NCBI RefSeq assembly: GCF_040564635.1
Contig: NZ_CP159837.1
Coordinates: forward strand, 3,459,001 to 3,523,000
DNA from: Planktothricoides raciborskii GIHE-MW2
Lineage (GTDB): Bacteria > Cyanobacteriota > Cyanobacteriia > Cyanobacteriales > Laspinemataceae
Direction of reading: 5' to 3'
DNA length: 64,000 bases
Position numbers and translations under genes: made by a program
Notes under the pieces: model-generated
Told to the model about the DNA's origin: nothing
Seen by the model: only the letters and a program-made list of their open reading frames with translations
Database searches by the model: none
Shown here: piece by piece, positions 8,693-15,980 of the stretch
How positions within the stretch are numbered: position 1 is the stretch's first letter
How the letters are laid out: each line of letters begins with the position of its first letter

Positions 8693-9403
8693 ATGGACAA
8701 TCAATATAGCAGTTTGCGAGATATCGATCCCAAGATCGATAAATTAATTCGGGCAACGCCTTTTTTTACCGGCTTACCAGAGCCGATTGTCGAAAGAGCA
8801 ACCATTCATATTGTCAGTAGGACTCATCCCCCCAACCAGGTGATATTGCTGGAAAATGACTGGGGCGGTTCGGTGTATTTCGTTTTAGATGGTTGGGTGA
8901 AAATTCGCACTTATAATTTAGATGGTAAAGAAATAACCCTGAATATTTTGGGGCCGGGAGAACTCTTTGGCGAAATGGCGGCATTGGATGAAGTACCCCG
9001 TTCTACGGATGTGATTACTTTGGCTCCAACTACCATTGGCAATATGCCTGCCCAGGATTTTGTCCAATTAATTCATACGGAACCTTTGGCCGGAATTCGC
9101 TTGGCTCAGTTAATGGGACGAAGATTGCGACAAGTCAACCGTCGCTTGCGCTTGCGAGAGTCCGATAGTACCTCACGAGTGGCAGATATTTTATTGTTTT
9201 TAGCCGATGGTCAAGGACAACAATCGGATTCCGGGATCGAAATTCCCAATTTACCTCACCGGGAGTTAAGTAGTTTGAGTGGACTGGCACGAGAAACTGT
9301 GACCAGAGTTTTGAGTAAGCTGGAAAAACGCGGCTTGATTCAGCGCGATCGCGACATCCTTTGCATTCCCGATTTAAATGCTTTAGAACGCTTGCTGGTT
9401 TAA
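8693..9403 (+). CDS. Crp/Fnr family regulator, SyCRP1/AnCrpA-like
   Basis: Transcription factor of 236 residues. The cyclic nucleotide-binding domain spans about residues 20-135. The phosphate-binding cassette reads GELFGEMAALDEVPRSTD, with R103-S104 in the place of the cAMP-contacting Arg-Ser pair of E. coli CRP, so cAMP binding is plausible. The C-terminal winged helix-turn-helix has LSGLARETVTRVLSKLEKRG. The RETVxR recognition helix matches that of CRP, predicting TGTGA-type half-sites. It is not NtcA, whose effector pocket and N-terminus differ. In Synechocystis and Anabaena the counterparts control motility and nitrogen or cell-surface genes; that role here is inference. The gene is followed by a 526-base spacer and is probably monocistronic. 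Confidence 0.88.
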   Translation: MDNQYSSLRDIDPKIDKLIRATPFFTGLPEPIVERATIHIVSRTHPPNQVILLENDWGGSVYFVLDGWVKIRTYNLDGKEITLNILGPGELFGEMAALDEVPRSTDVITLAPTTIGNMPAQDFVQLIHTEPLAGIRLAQLMGRRLRQVNRRLRLRESDSTSRVADILLFLADGQGQQSDSGIEIPNLPHRELSSLSGLARETVTRVLSKLEKRGLIQRDRDILCIPDLNALERLLV

Positions 9404-9707
9404 TCCACGCCAATTATTTTCTTTCCAATCAGCCTTATTTCCCGATCTGGCTCGGCAGCCGAAACACCCACCCCCAGAACGGGTGGGACATTTCATCGGT
9501 TTCAAGGAGCAGCTACAGCGAACCGGGCTTCTGACTGGAAGCCCCAAGGAATTGTCAAGTTTTGCTGCGAAAATCTCTATTGGCGCTGTAATTGAGTTAA
9601 GTTATTAGTGTGAATCATTCCTGAAGAATTTTTAACAGATATGCTTAGTTATCCTCCGCCTGCTCATCGCTTAAAGAGATCCAGGGGTGAGGTTGTTTTA
9701 TTTTTTT
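9404..9707. other. Intergenic region with two compact hairpins
   Basis: The region after the Crp gene contains two adjacent hairpins near 9466-9490 (CCCACCC pairing with GGGTGGG) and at 9526-9545 (GGGCTTC, six-base loop, GAAGCCC). The arrangement and the wording around GAAGCCCCAAGG resemble the right ends of IS200/IS605 elements, where a TnpB guide RNA is made. There is no tnpB beside it, so it may be a remnant or just a terminator. Confidence 0.35.
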
Positions 9708-9855
9708 CTAGTTAACTCTAGTTAACTCTAGTTAACTCTAGTTAATCCTAGTTAATCCTAGTTAATCCTAGTTAATCCTAGTTAATTTTAGTTAATTTTA
9801 GTTAATTTTAGTTAATTCTAGTTAATTCTAGTTAATTCTAGTTAATTTTAGTTAA
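9708..9855. repeat. 10-bp tandem repeat array CTAGTTAAYT
   Basis: About 15 units of CTAGTTAACT, CTAGTTAATC, TTAGTTAATT and CTAGTTAATT follow each other with exact 10-base spacing, in homogeneous blocks of three to four of each variant. The array ends about 75 bases before the start of the universal stress protein gene. The period is close to one DNA helical turn, with a TTAA step on the same face each time. Confidence 0.95.
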
Positions 9856-9929
9856 AAATTCTACTGGATTCTCTCTGAACTTGCTGATTACAACTGACAA
9901 AAAAACTTCAAGCATCAGGAGATTTACCC

Positions 9930-10421
9930 ATGTCTTTTCAAAAAATTGTGCTGGCGATCGATGATTCTAAATTCAGCGAAGATATCTTAAAACAAGGCTT
10001 AGAAATCGCGAAAATTCATCAAGCTGAATTGATGTTATTTCGTTGTATTCCCCATAATGATGTCCAAGTAATTAATTCCGTTCCTTATGAAATGGGATTA
10101 GGTATTGAAGACATTAATTACAACTACCGACAACAACAAGACCGTGTGATTCAAAGCACTCAAGAAACTCTGGAAAAACTCAAATATCGGTGCGAACAGG
10201 CTACAAATCACGAACTGAATATTTCATATCGATACAAAATTGGCGAACCCGGTTACTCTATTTGTGAAACCGCTCAAGAATGGTCAGCGTCGATGATTAT
10301 TATTGGCAGAAAAGGTCATAGTGCCTTGGTAGAAGCCTTGATCGGCAGCGTCAGTAACTATGTGATCCATCATGCCCAATGTGCTGTTCTGGTGATTGAA
10401 CCTACTAAACTCTCTGCATAG
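9930..10421 (+). CDS. Universal stress protein (UspA family)
   Basis: Single-domain USP of 163 residues. The N-terminal strand KIVLAIDDSKFSED carries the conserved Asp of the nucleotide pocket. The C-terminal ATP-binding motif G-2x-G-9x-G-S is visible as GRKGHSALVEALIGSVSNYV, so it is the ATP-binding type. A typical ribosome-binding site (CAGGAGA) precedes the ATG. Role: a cytoplasmic stress-response protein; no specific partner can be read from the neighbours. The upstream 10-bp repeat array lies in its probable promoter region and could affect expression. Confidence 0.92.
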   Translation: MSFQKIVLAIDDSKFSEDILKQGLEIAKIHQAELMLFRCIPHNDVQVINSVPYEMGLGIEDINYNYRQQQDRVIQSTQETLEKLKYRCEQATNHELNISYRYKIGEPGYSICETAQEWSASMIIIGRKGHSALVEALIGSVSNYVIHHAQCAVLVIEPTKLSA

Positions 10422-10593
10422 TCTCAAGGATTGGGAATATATGGGAATAGAAATGTCTGGTTCATATTTCTAGGTTGGTTTTGACCGTCGCTGAGGAATT
10501 TTTGATACATTAGTCTGGTCGGCGATCTGACGAATTTCTGTTGATTTTTTGTTTTACTTAATTTTCTGCTTTAATTGATGGCTGTTTTTTTGC

Positions 10594-11376
10594 ATGATTA
10601 ATTATCCTGAAGATGGCACAACCTCTGGTGATGCCAATTCCCCAGAACGGGAAAATCTCTTTAACTCTAATCCCACTAATGCTCCTCAGTCTAATCCGGG
10701 TAGCGTTGGTGGGCTTTCTATTGACCCTGGCAACTCCGTCCCTCGGTCACGGCGAAAAGGTCAAGCCCCTTTAAGCATGGTGGAAACCGCTTTTTTGGCC
10801 AGTACCTCTAGTTTAATTTGGCTGATTAATTACTATTTTCCTTTGGGCCCGCTGTTGCGGATCTTTTTCCCCATTCCCATTGCTTTGGTTTATTTGCGCT
10901 GGGGTCAGCGATCGGCCTGGATGTCCGCTTTGGTTTCTGGACTGTTACTCTCTGTGTTGATGGGGCCAACCCGCAGTATTTTATTTGTGATGCCTTATGG
11001 GTTATTAGGGGTGTTGCTGGGTTGGTTGTGGCGACGGGCTGCCACCTGGGAAGCTTCTATTTGGATGGGTACTTTGGTGGGTTCTTTTGGCTTCTTTTTT
11101 CGGGTTTGGTTGCTCTCTGTATTATTGGGTGAAGATTTATGGGTGTATTTGACTACCCAAATGACCCAATTGGTTGATTGGATTTTTCTGCGCTTGGGTT
11201 TACTGGCACAGCCAAGTTTATATATTATTCAAGCTTTGGCGGTGTTTATGGTGATTCTGAATAATTTGATTTATCTGTTTGCGGTTCATTTAACGGCATC
11301 GTTGCTATTGGAAAAGTTGGGCAATCCAATTCCTCCTCCACCAAATTGGGTGCAAGTTTTGCTGGATGAAGAATAG
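10594..11376 (+). CDS. DUF2232-like multi-pass membrane protein
   Basis: A 260-residue protein with a Ser/Asn/Pro-rich cytosolic N-terminus (about 65 residues) followed by six or seven hydrophobic segments, including the block LRIFFPIPIALVYLRWG, which is typical of the DUF2232 (YybS-like) family, and a conserved run VMPYGLLGVLLGWLWRR. The substrate is unknown; the fold resembles small-molecule uptake S-components, but this is family-level inference. The next gene in the same direction is a CobT-like enzyme, which raises the possibility of a vitamin or corrinoid precursor link, although a 313-base purine-rich spacer separates them. Confidence 0.8.
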   Translation: MINYPEDGTTSGDANSPERENLFNSNPTNAPQSNPGSVGGLSIDPGNSVPRSRRKGQAPLSMVETAFLASTSSLIWLINYYFPLGPLLRIFFPIPIALVYLRWGQRSAWMSALVSGLLLSVLMGPTRSILFVMPYGLLGVLLGWLWRRAATWEASIWMGTLVGSFGFFFRVWLLSVLLGEDLWVYLTTQMTQLVDWIFLRLGLLAQPSLYIIQALAVFMVILNNLIYLFAVHLTASLLLEKLGNPIPPPPNWVQVLLDEE

Positions 11377-11388
11377 GCGATAAAAGAG

Positions 11389-11600
11389 AAAAGAGGGAAG
11401 AGAAAAGAGGGAAGAGAAAAGAGGGAAGAGGGAAGAGGGAAGAGGGAAGAGGGAAGAGGGAAGAGGGAAGAGAAAAGAGAAAAGAGGGAAGAGGGAAGAG
11501 GGAAGAGGGAAGAGGGAAGAGGGAAGAGGGAAGAGGGAAGAGGGAATTATATTCTCCCTTCTCTTTCCTCCCTTCTCTTTCCTCCCTTCTCTTTCCTCCC
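11389..11600. repeat. Polypurine tract followed by polypyrimidine tract
   Basis: About 155 bases consist almost only of A and G (units GAGGGAA and GAGAAAA in varying order). A short AT stretch follows, then CTCCCTTCTCTTTC repeated. The two halves are complementary, so the region could form a long imperfect hairpin, and the purine run could also form triplex (H-DNA). It fills the spacer between the DUF2232-like gene and the CobT-like gene. Confidence 0.95.
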
Positions 11601-11689
11601 TATATGCGGGAATCCGAGAATTTACATCGGGAAACGAAAAGTGCCATTAATTGTGTTCCGATATTTAGATAAATAAACCAAATGAACTG

Positions 11690-12820
11690 ATGATTAGAAT
11701 TTATACCGAGAGAAAAAAAGCCAAAAAATGGTTGGAGGTTTATCGTCATTGTCCCCCGGTTTTGGCTTGCGTGTTGGGCTTTACGGAGACGGGGTTGCAG
11801 CCCGGAATTTCCGCTGCGGGGGCAACTCCCGCCGATCGCCGCTTTACCGCGATCGCTGATGCGGAGTTTTTATATCACGGGTCACAGGCTAATCCTAAGT
11901 ATCCCTTGCCACCCCTAGATGCCGGGGCCTCTCCCGTGGTGATTTCTCGCGCTGTGGTGGCAGCCACGCAAATGCCTGTTTATATTTTTAATGCCGGTTT
12001 ACCATTAGCCCCACCAGTGCCGCATATTGACCTCGGTGGGACTCCTGCCGCTTGTGTGACCACCGGCAACGCTTTGTCTTTGGCTACGGTGAATCATTTA
12101 TTGAGTCAGGGTCTGAAGTGGGGCAAGCAACTGAGTGATTCTATAGGTGCAGAAGGCCATCACTATGTGATTTTGGGCGAATGCGTGGTTGGCGGTACTA
12201 CTACGGCTTTGGCGGTGTTGCTGGGATTGGGCTTTGCTGCTGCGGGTAAGGTGAATAGTAGTCATCCCCGTTGCAATCATGGTCAGAAGTTACAAGTTGT
12301 TGAGCAAGGTTGGCAACGGTCAGGTCTAAGCGAATCTAAGCGAATTTTTTTGGGCAGGGGTGCAGCCGATCCATTGCGGGTGGTGGCCGCAGTGGGCGAT
12401 CCCATGCAAGTGGCTGTGGCAGGAATGGCGATCGCGGCTAGTCGTTATGGGGGAGTGATGTTGGCCGGGGGGACGCAAATGCTGGCGGTTTATGCCTTGG
12501 CTGAGGCGATCGCGCATACTTATCATCTGTCTTGGCGACCAGAAAATATTGTGGTGGGGACGACCCGGTGGGTCGCCGAAGACCCCACCGGAGATACGGT
12601 CGGCTTGGCTTCGTTGGTGGGCAATGTGCCGTTATTGGCGACTACCCTGAGTTTTGCCCAGTCTCGTTATCCCCAGTTGCAAGCTTATGAACGGGGATTT
12701 GTTAAGGAAGGGGTGGCAGCGGGTTCTTGTGCGATCGCGGCCCATCTTTGGCAAAATTGGGATCAAGCTTATATGCTGGAGTTAATCGAAAACTTGCTCG
12801 ATCGCTGTGCCGGGGATTAA
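11690..12820 (+). CDS. CobT-like nicotinate-nucleotide--dimethylbenzimidazole phosphoribosyltransferase family protein
   Basis: A 376-residue protein of the TIGR00303-type family found in cyanobacteria and archaea, distantly related to CobT. Family features visible are PPVLACVLGFTETGLQPGISAAG at the N-terminus (read at residues 22-44), GASPVVISRA, the Gly-rich IDLGGTPAA, GECVVGGTTTA, and VAGMAIAASRYGGVMLAGGTQM. CobT activates the lower-ligand base for corrinoid assembly. Whether this variant uses dimethylbenzimidazole or adenine (cyanobacteria make pseudocobalamin) cannot be read from the sequence. A cobD gene lies 38 kb away in the same window. No signal peptide. The start is an ATG with no strong ribosome-binding site. 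Confidence 0.88.
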   Translation: MIRIYTERKKAKKWLEVYRHCPPVLACVLGFTETGLQPGISAAGATPADRRFTAIADAEFLYHGSQANPKYPLPPLDAGASPVVISRAVVAATQMPVYIFNAGLPLAPPVPHIDLGGTPAACVTTGNALSLATVNHLLSQGLKWGKQLSDSIGAEGHHYVILGECVVGGTTTALAVLLGLGFAAAGKVNSSHPRCNHGQKLQVVEQGWQRSGLSESKRIFLGRGAADPLRVVAAVGDPMQVAVAGMAIAASRYGGVMLAGGTQMLAVYALAEAIAHTYHLSWRPENIVVGTTRWVAEDPTGDTVGLASLVGNVPLLATTLSFAQSRYPQLQAYERGFVKEGVAAGSCAIAAHLWQNWDQAYMLELIENLLDRCAGD

Positions 12821-12848
12821 TTGCATTGGCATAATTGTAATCATAATC

Positions 12849-12881
12849 GTAGGGACATGGGCGTAACGCCCGTGTCCCTAC
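12849..12881. terminator. Stem-loop after the CobT-like gene
   Basis: Inverted repeat with 16-base arms and one mismatch (GTAGGGACATGGGCGT and its complement) starting 28 bases after the CobT-like stop and 24 bases before the protease start. It could end the upstream transcript. The same wording in palindromic form recurs in cyanobacterial intergenic repeats, so it may be a mobile palindrome in a terminator position. Confidence 0.55.
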
Positions 12882-12904
12882 GGCAATTACCAATCACTAA
12901 AATT

Positions 12905-14038
12905 ATGTGGCACAAAATTAGTCTATTAATAATAGCAACTTTACCCTATTTCGGGTTAAATTTTACCGCGATCGCTGCGGATAAAACTGTAGCAAAAGCA
13001 AATCATTCGCCTACGGATATTATAGCACAAAATCTAGCCCAAAATAGCGCCGAACAAGAACGAATTAGAATCTATGAACAAGCGAGTCCCGCTGTAGTAA
13101 TGATTCAAACTAATCGCGGTTCCGGTAGCGGTTTTATTGTGAGCAGCGATGGGTTAATTATTACCAATGCTCATGTGGTGCAAAATGCTACCTCCCCAGT
13201 GACAATTGTTTTGGCTAATGAACAAAAAGTGCAAGGGGATATTGTGGGATTTGCTGCTAATGGTTTGGATTTGGCAGCGGTGAAAATTCGCGGGGCTAGT
13301 AATTTACCCACCTTGCCTTTAGCTAGTTCTGGATCGATTACCGTCGGACAGTCCGTTTATGCGATCGGTAGTCCTTTCGGTGCAGAATATCGCAATAGTT
13401 TTACCGCTGGGATTGTCAGTCGGTATGATGCTCGGCGCGGTTTAATTCAACATGATGCTGCCATTAATCCGGGAAATTCTGGGGGGCCATTGTTGAATTC
13501 TCAGGGGCAAGTAATTGGGGTAAATACTTCTATTGCTACTCCAGAAGTTAGGAATGACCAGGGAGCAATTGGGCGGAGTCAGGGCAATATTGGGATTAGT
13601 TTTGCGATCGCGATCGACCGACTCCAGCCGTTTTTAGTTGCCTTAAATCAAGGCAATGCTCCTCGTTCTAGCCAGAGACAAGAACCGCGACCCAACAATC
13701 AAACTCAAGGCTTACCTTTGAACGGGCAAGCGATTAGCGGACGCTTAGGGCAGGGGGACAACACCTTACCGGACAATAGCTACTATAAAGTCTATGGATT
13801 TGAGGGCAAAGCCGGTCAACGAGTAACCATAGAAATGAATAGTCAAGAAATTGACTCCACCTTATTCTTACTCAAACCGGACGGCAGTAAATTGGAACAA
13901 AATGATGATATTTCTGCCAGTAATTTTAATGCTCGAATTACCATCACCTTGCCCGAAAGTGGGGCTTACACCGTAATTGCCAATGCCTTTGAACCGGGGG
14001 AAAGCGGCAGTTATACCATCAGGGCTACGGCTCAGTAA
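12905..14038 (+). CDS. Exported trypsin-like serine protease with pre-peptidase C-terminal domain
   Basis: Protein of 377 residues when started at the ATG at 12905. Upstream in-frame codons only read through a palindromic repeat, so they are not credible coding sequence. Residues 1-25 form a signal peptide ending AIAA. The chymotrypsin-like domain has the full triad: H90 (TNAHVV), D122 (GLDLAAVKI) and S192 (NPGNSGGPL), as in HtrA/Deg proteases. No PDZ domain follows. Residues about 275-377 instead form a PPC (bacterial pre-peptidase) domain, a beta-sandwich (YYKVYGFEGKAGQRVTIEM ... SGAYTVIANA) common in secreted enzymes. It would act in the periplasm or outside. Target unknown; Deg family quality control is the nearest parallel. 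Confidence 0.9.
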   Translation: MWHKISLLIIATLPYFGLNFTAIAADKTVAKANHSPTDIIAQNLAQNSAEQERIRIYEQASPAVVMIQTNRGSGSGFIVSSDGLIITNAHVVQNATSPVTIVLANEQKVQGDIVGFAANGLDLAAVKIRGASNLPTLPLASSGSITVGQSVYAIGSPFGAEYRNSFTAGIVSRYDARRGLIQHDAAINPGNSGGPLLNSQGQVIGVNTSIATPEVRNDQGAIGRSQGNIGISFAIAIDRLQPFLVALNQGNAPRSSQRQEPRPNNQTQGLPLNGQAISGRLGQGDNTLPDNSYYKVYGFEGKAGQRVTIEMNSQEIDSTLFLLKPDGSKLEQNDDISASNFNARITITLPESGAYTVIANAFEPGESGSYTIRATAQ

Positions 14039-14166
14039 GAAAGGGCAGGGGGGCAGAGGGGCAGAGGAGCAGGGGAGCAGGGGAGCAGAGGAGCCGCCAA
14101 TCGAGCCGCCAATCGAGCAGGGGAGCAGAGTCCTCTCGTTCCCAGGCTCTGCCTGGGAATGCTTTC

Positions 14167-14194
14167 GTAGGGGCGAATGGCCATTCGCCCCTAC
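14167..14194. repeat. Perfect 28-bp palindrome, copy 1
   Basis: Half-site GTAGGGGCGAATGG followed directly by its exact complement, with no loop. Identical copies lie at 14800-14827 and 14913-14940. Confidence 0.95.
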
Positions 14195-14799
14195 TGCCTC
14201 CTGTTACTTGTTGATGATTGACACACACACGAGGCTCTGCCTCGCTTACTGGGGTTCCCAGGGTCTCCCTGGGAACCAGGGAATCGGGCAACGAACAACC
14301 AACAACCAACAACCAACAACCAACAAACAACAATTCTCTTTCCTTTGTGTTCCTTTGTGTCTTTGTGGTTCAAATATGTCTTTGTAATGCAAATACCCCA
14401 AAGCATAAATCAGCAAATTTGTCAAGGGGAGCAAAACCAGTCAGCCCAGCCTTAGCCTAAAATTTGTCAAACATTAGGCTGAGAATTAGGGCAAAAAAGA
14501 GCTTTAATTACCGTATAATCGGGGTTTTGGCCGTTTTTTTGGCGTATAGGCACAGTAATCCCCAGAATCTTGATATTTAAAAATTAACACAACCCGCATA
14601 ACTTCGTCAAGCTTTTTGCGAAAATTATCAATAAAATTGTAGTAAATCTTAACAATATCTTGAATTCTTGACTAATTGTTGCTTGTTGTTTGTTGATGGT
14701 TGTTTGTTGTTTGTTGATGGTTGTTTGTTGTTTGTTGATGGGTAGGGATTATGCATGTTGTTGGGATTAAGAAACCGGGTTTCTTTCTCGCAATAAACA

Positions 14800-14827
14800 G
14801 TAGGGGCGAATGGCCATTCGCCCCTAC
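14800..14827. repeat. Perfect 28-bp palindrome, copy 2
   Basis: Identical to the palindrome at 14167. It is flanked on both sides by AGAAACC-N-GGTTTCT motifs, so the two repeat types alternate here. Confidence 0.95.
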
Positions 14828-14912
14828 ATATTCACCACAGAAACCCGGTTTCTCTACCCCCACAGGCAACCCCCAAACCCCCAGAAACCGGGTTTCTTAT
14901 TCGCAACAAACA

Positions 14913-14940
14913 GTAGGGGCGAATGGCCATTCGCCCCTAC
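14913..14940. repeat. Perfect 28-bp palindrome, copy 3
   Basis: Identical to copies at 14167 and 14800. The surrounding 110 bases duplicate those around copy 2 (gaaaccgggtttctt, then the palindrome, then a CCACAGAAACCC block), so copies 2 and 3 probably arose by local duplication. Confidence 0.95.
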
Positions 14941-15152
14941 ATATCCACCACAGAAACCCGGTTTCTGGGTTGTTTCTGGGTTGGCTGTGGGGGCTGAGAA
15001 ACCGGGTTTCTGGCTTGCTTGCCACCCTTAACTGTTTGATTCACCAAAGAAACCCGGTTTCTGGGTTCCCACCAACAACCAACAACCAACAACCAACAAC
15101 CAACAAAAAATCGATATATAATAAGAAAAATACTTATTACAAAAAAATAGCC

Positions 15153-15686
15153 ATGAAGATTAAACTATTCGCTGCAACGATCGCTGCGGCTGCCACTTTG
15201 GTAGTTACTAGCAGCGCGGCTATGGGTCAAAGTGGTTCTAACGAAACACAGTTTATTTGCCGCGAGGCTTTTGACCAAGCGACAAATCAAAAAATTCCTA
15301 CCACCTACGCTTGGACTGAACGGGGCAAAATTGCCGTTGTTCGTTGGACTTCTACTCTGGGGAATGGCGCATGGACTCCCGAACGGCGTTGTCAAGAGGT
15401 ATCGCCGCGATTTCAGGCCGCTTATGAAAATGGCAGTATTCGCTATCTGACCAATGGCACGGTGAATGGCCAACGGGCGATTTGCACTGCCAGAGAAGAA
15501 GGAGGGAGTTGTCAAGATTTGTTACTGACTTTACGGCCTGAAGATAACGCTATGGCGGTATTGCGTCAGCTTAACGATGTTCTCAAAGGTCGCGCTGGGG
15601 CAACGCTTCGCCAAAGTGGGCAAGAAGACCAAGTTTATATCCAAGTGGATATTGAGCGGTTTTTGCGGACTGCCCCTGTGGAGTAA
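15153..15686 (+). CDS. COP23-domain exported protein
   Basis: A 177-residue protein starting at ATG 15153 (MKIKLFAATIAAAATLVV), with a clear signal peptide cut near AAMGQ. The mature part matches the COP23 (circadian oscillating polypeptide) domain: an early Cys (FICREAF), then TYAWTERGKIAVVRW, ERRCQEVSPRFQ, AICTAREEGGSCQDLLLTL and a C-terminal region. Four conserved cysteines could form two disulfides outside the cytoplasm. The function of COP23 proteins is not established; the founding member cycles daily in Cyanothece. It stands alone between repeat clusters. A frame extending far upstream is repeat translation and is not part of the gene. Confidence 0.88.
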   Translation: MKIKLFAATIAAAATLVVTSSAAMGQSGSNETQFICREAFDQATNQKIPTTYAWTERGKIAVVRWTSTLGNGAWTPERRCQEVSPRFQAAYENGSIRYLTNGTVNGQRAICTAREEGGSCQDLLLTLRPEDNAMAVLRQLNDVLKGRAGATLRQSGQEDQVYIQVDIERFLRTAPVE

Positions 15687-15694
15687 TTCTGGTC

Positions 15695-15848
15695 AGAGAT
15701 ATTTTTACCACAAAGACACGAAGGGACACAAAGGGGTTTCTGTTGTTATTTCCTTCGTGTTCCTTTGTGTCTTTGTGGTTTAAAAGATATTTTTACCACA
15801 AAGGCACGAAGGGACACAAAGGAAGACAACCAACAACCAACCAACCAA
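15695..15848. repeat. TTTGTGTCTTTGTGGTTTAA inverted repeats
   Basis: The wording TTTTTACCACAAAGACACGAAGG appears twice and its complement CCTTTGTGTCTTTGTGG once between, so that the RNA could fold into a long imperfect hairpin directly after the COP23 stop. Related text occurs at 14336-14372 and 59000-59025. Confidence 0.8.
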
Positions 15849-15855
15849 CAACAAC

Positions 15856-15935
15856 AGACCTCTTGCAAAATAAATATTTCGACCCCCCCAACCCCCCTTT
15901 TTAAGGGGGGCTTTTAGGAATTTTGCAAGAGGTCT
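15856..15935. mobile_element. 80-bp MITE, AGACCTCTTGCAAAA family, copy 1
   Basis: Terminal inverted repeats AGACCTCTTGCAAAAT and its complement enclose a C-rich then G-rich centre (ACCCCCCTTTTTAAGGGGGG) that is itself a hairpin. The whole element is foldable and has no coding capacity. Three further copies occur at 19235, 23373 and 23576. Confidence 0.9.
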
Positions 15936-15980
15936 AACCAACAACCAACAACCAACAACCAACAACCAACAACGAATGTT

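Larger units (their letters stand above)
14039..15152. repeat. 1.1-kb intergenic repeat cluster
   Basis: This non-coding stretch holds GGGGAGCAG runs, a CTTTGTGTTCCTTTGTGT repeat, CAACCAACAA microsatellites (14297-14330 and 15067-15105), GTTTGTTG runs (14680-14740), three identical 28-base palindromes and six copies of the near-palindrome AGAAACC-N-GGTTTCT between 14768 and 15062. A plain AT-rich stretch at 14460-14670 may carry the promoter of the COP23 gene. Open frames here are repeat translations. Confidence 0.9.

Noticed and set aside
8693-9403. NtcA identity for the Crp-type regulator
   Set aside because: The N-terminus and effector pocket do not match NtcA; the Arg-Ser cAMP contact and RETVxR helix fit the SyCRP1/AnCrpA type.
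12821-12904. N-terminal extension of the exported protease
   Set aside because: The extension reads through a palindromic repeat; the signal peptide starts at ATG 12905.
14751-15152. N-terminal extension of the COP23 protein
   Set aside because: It is translated from near-palindrome repeats (KPGF-type residues); the signal peptide begins at ATG 15153.
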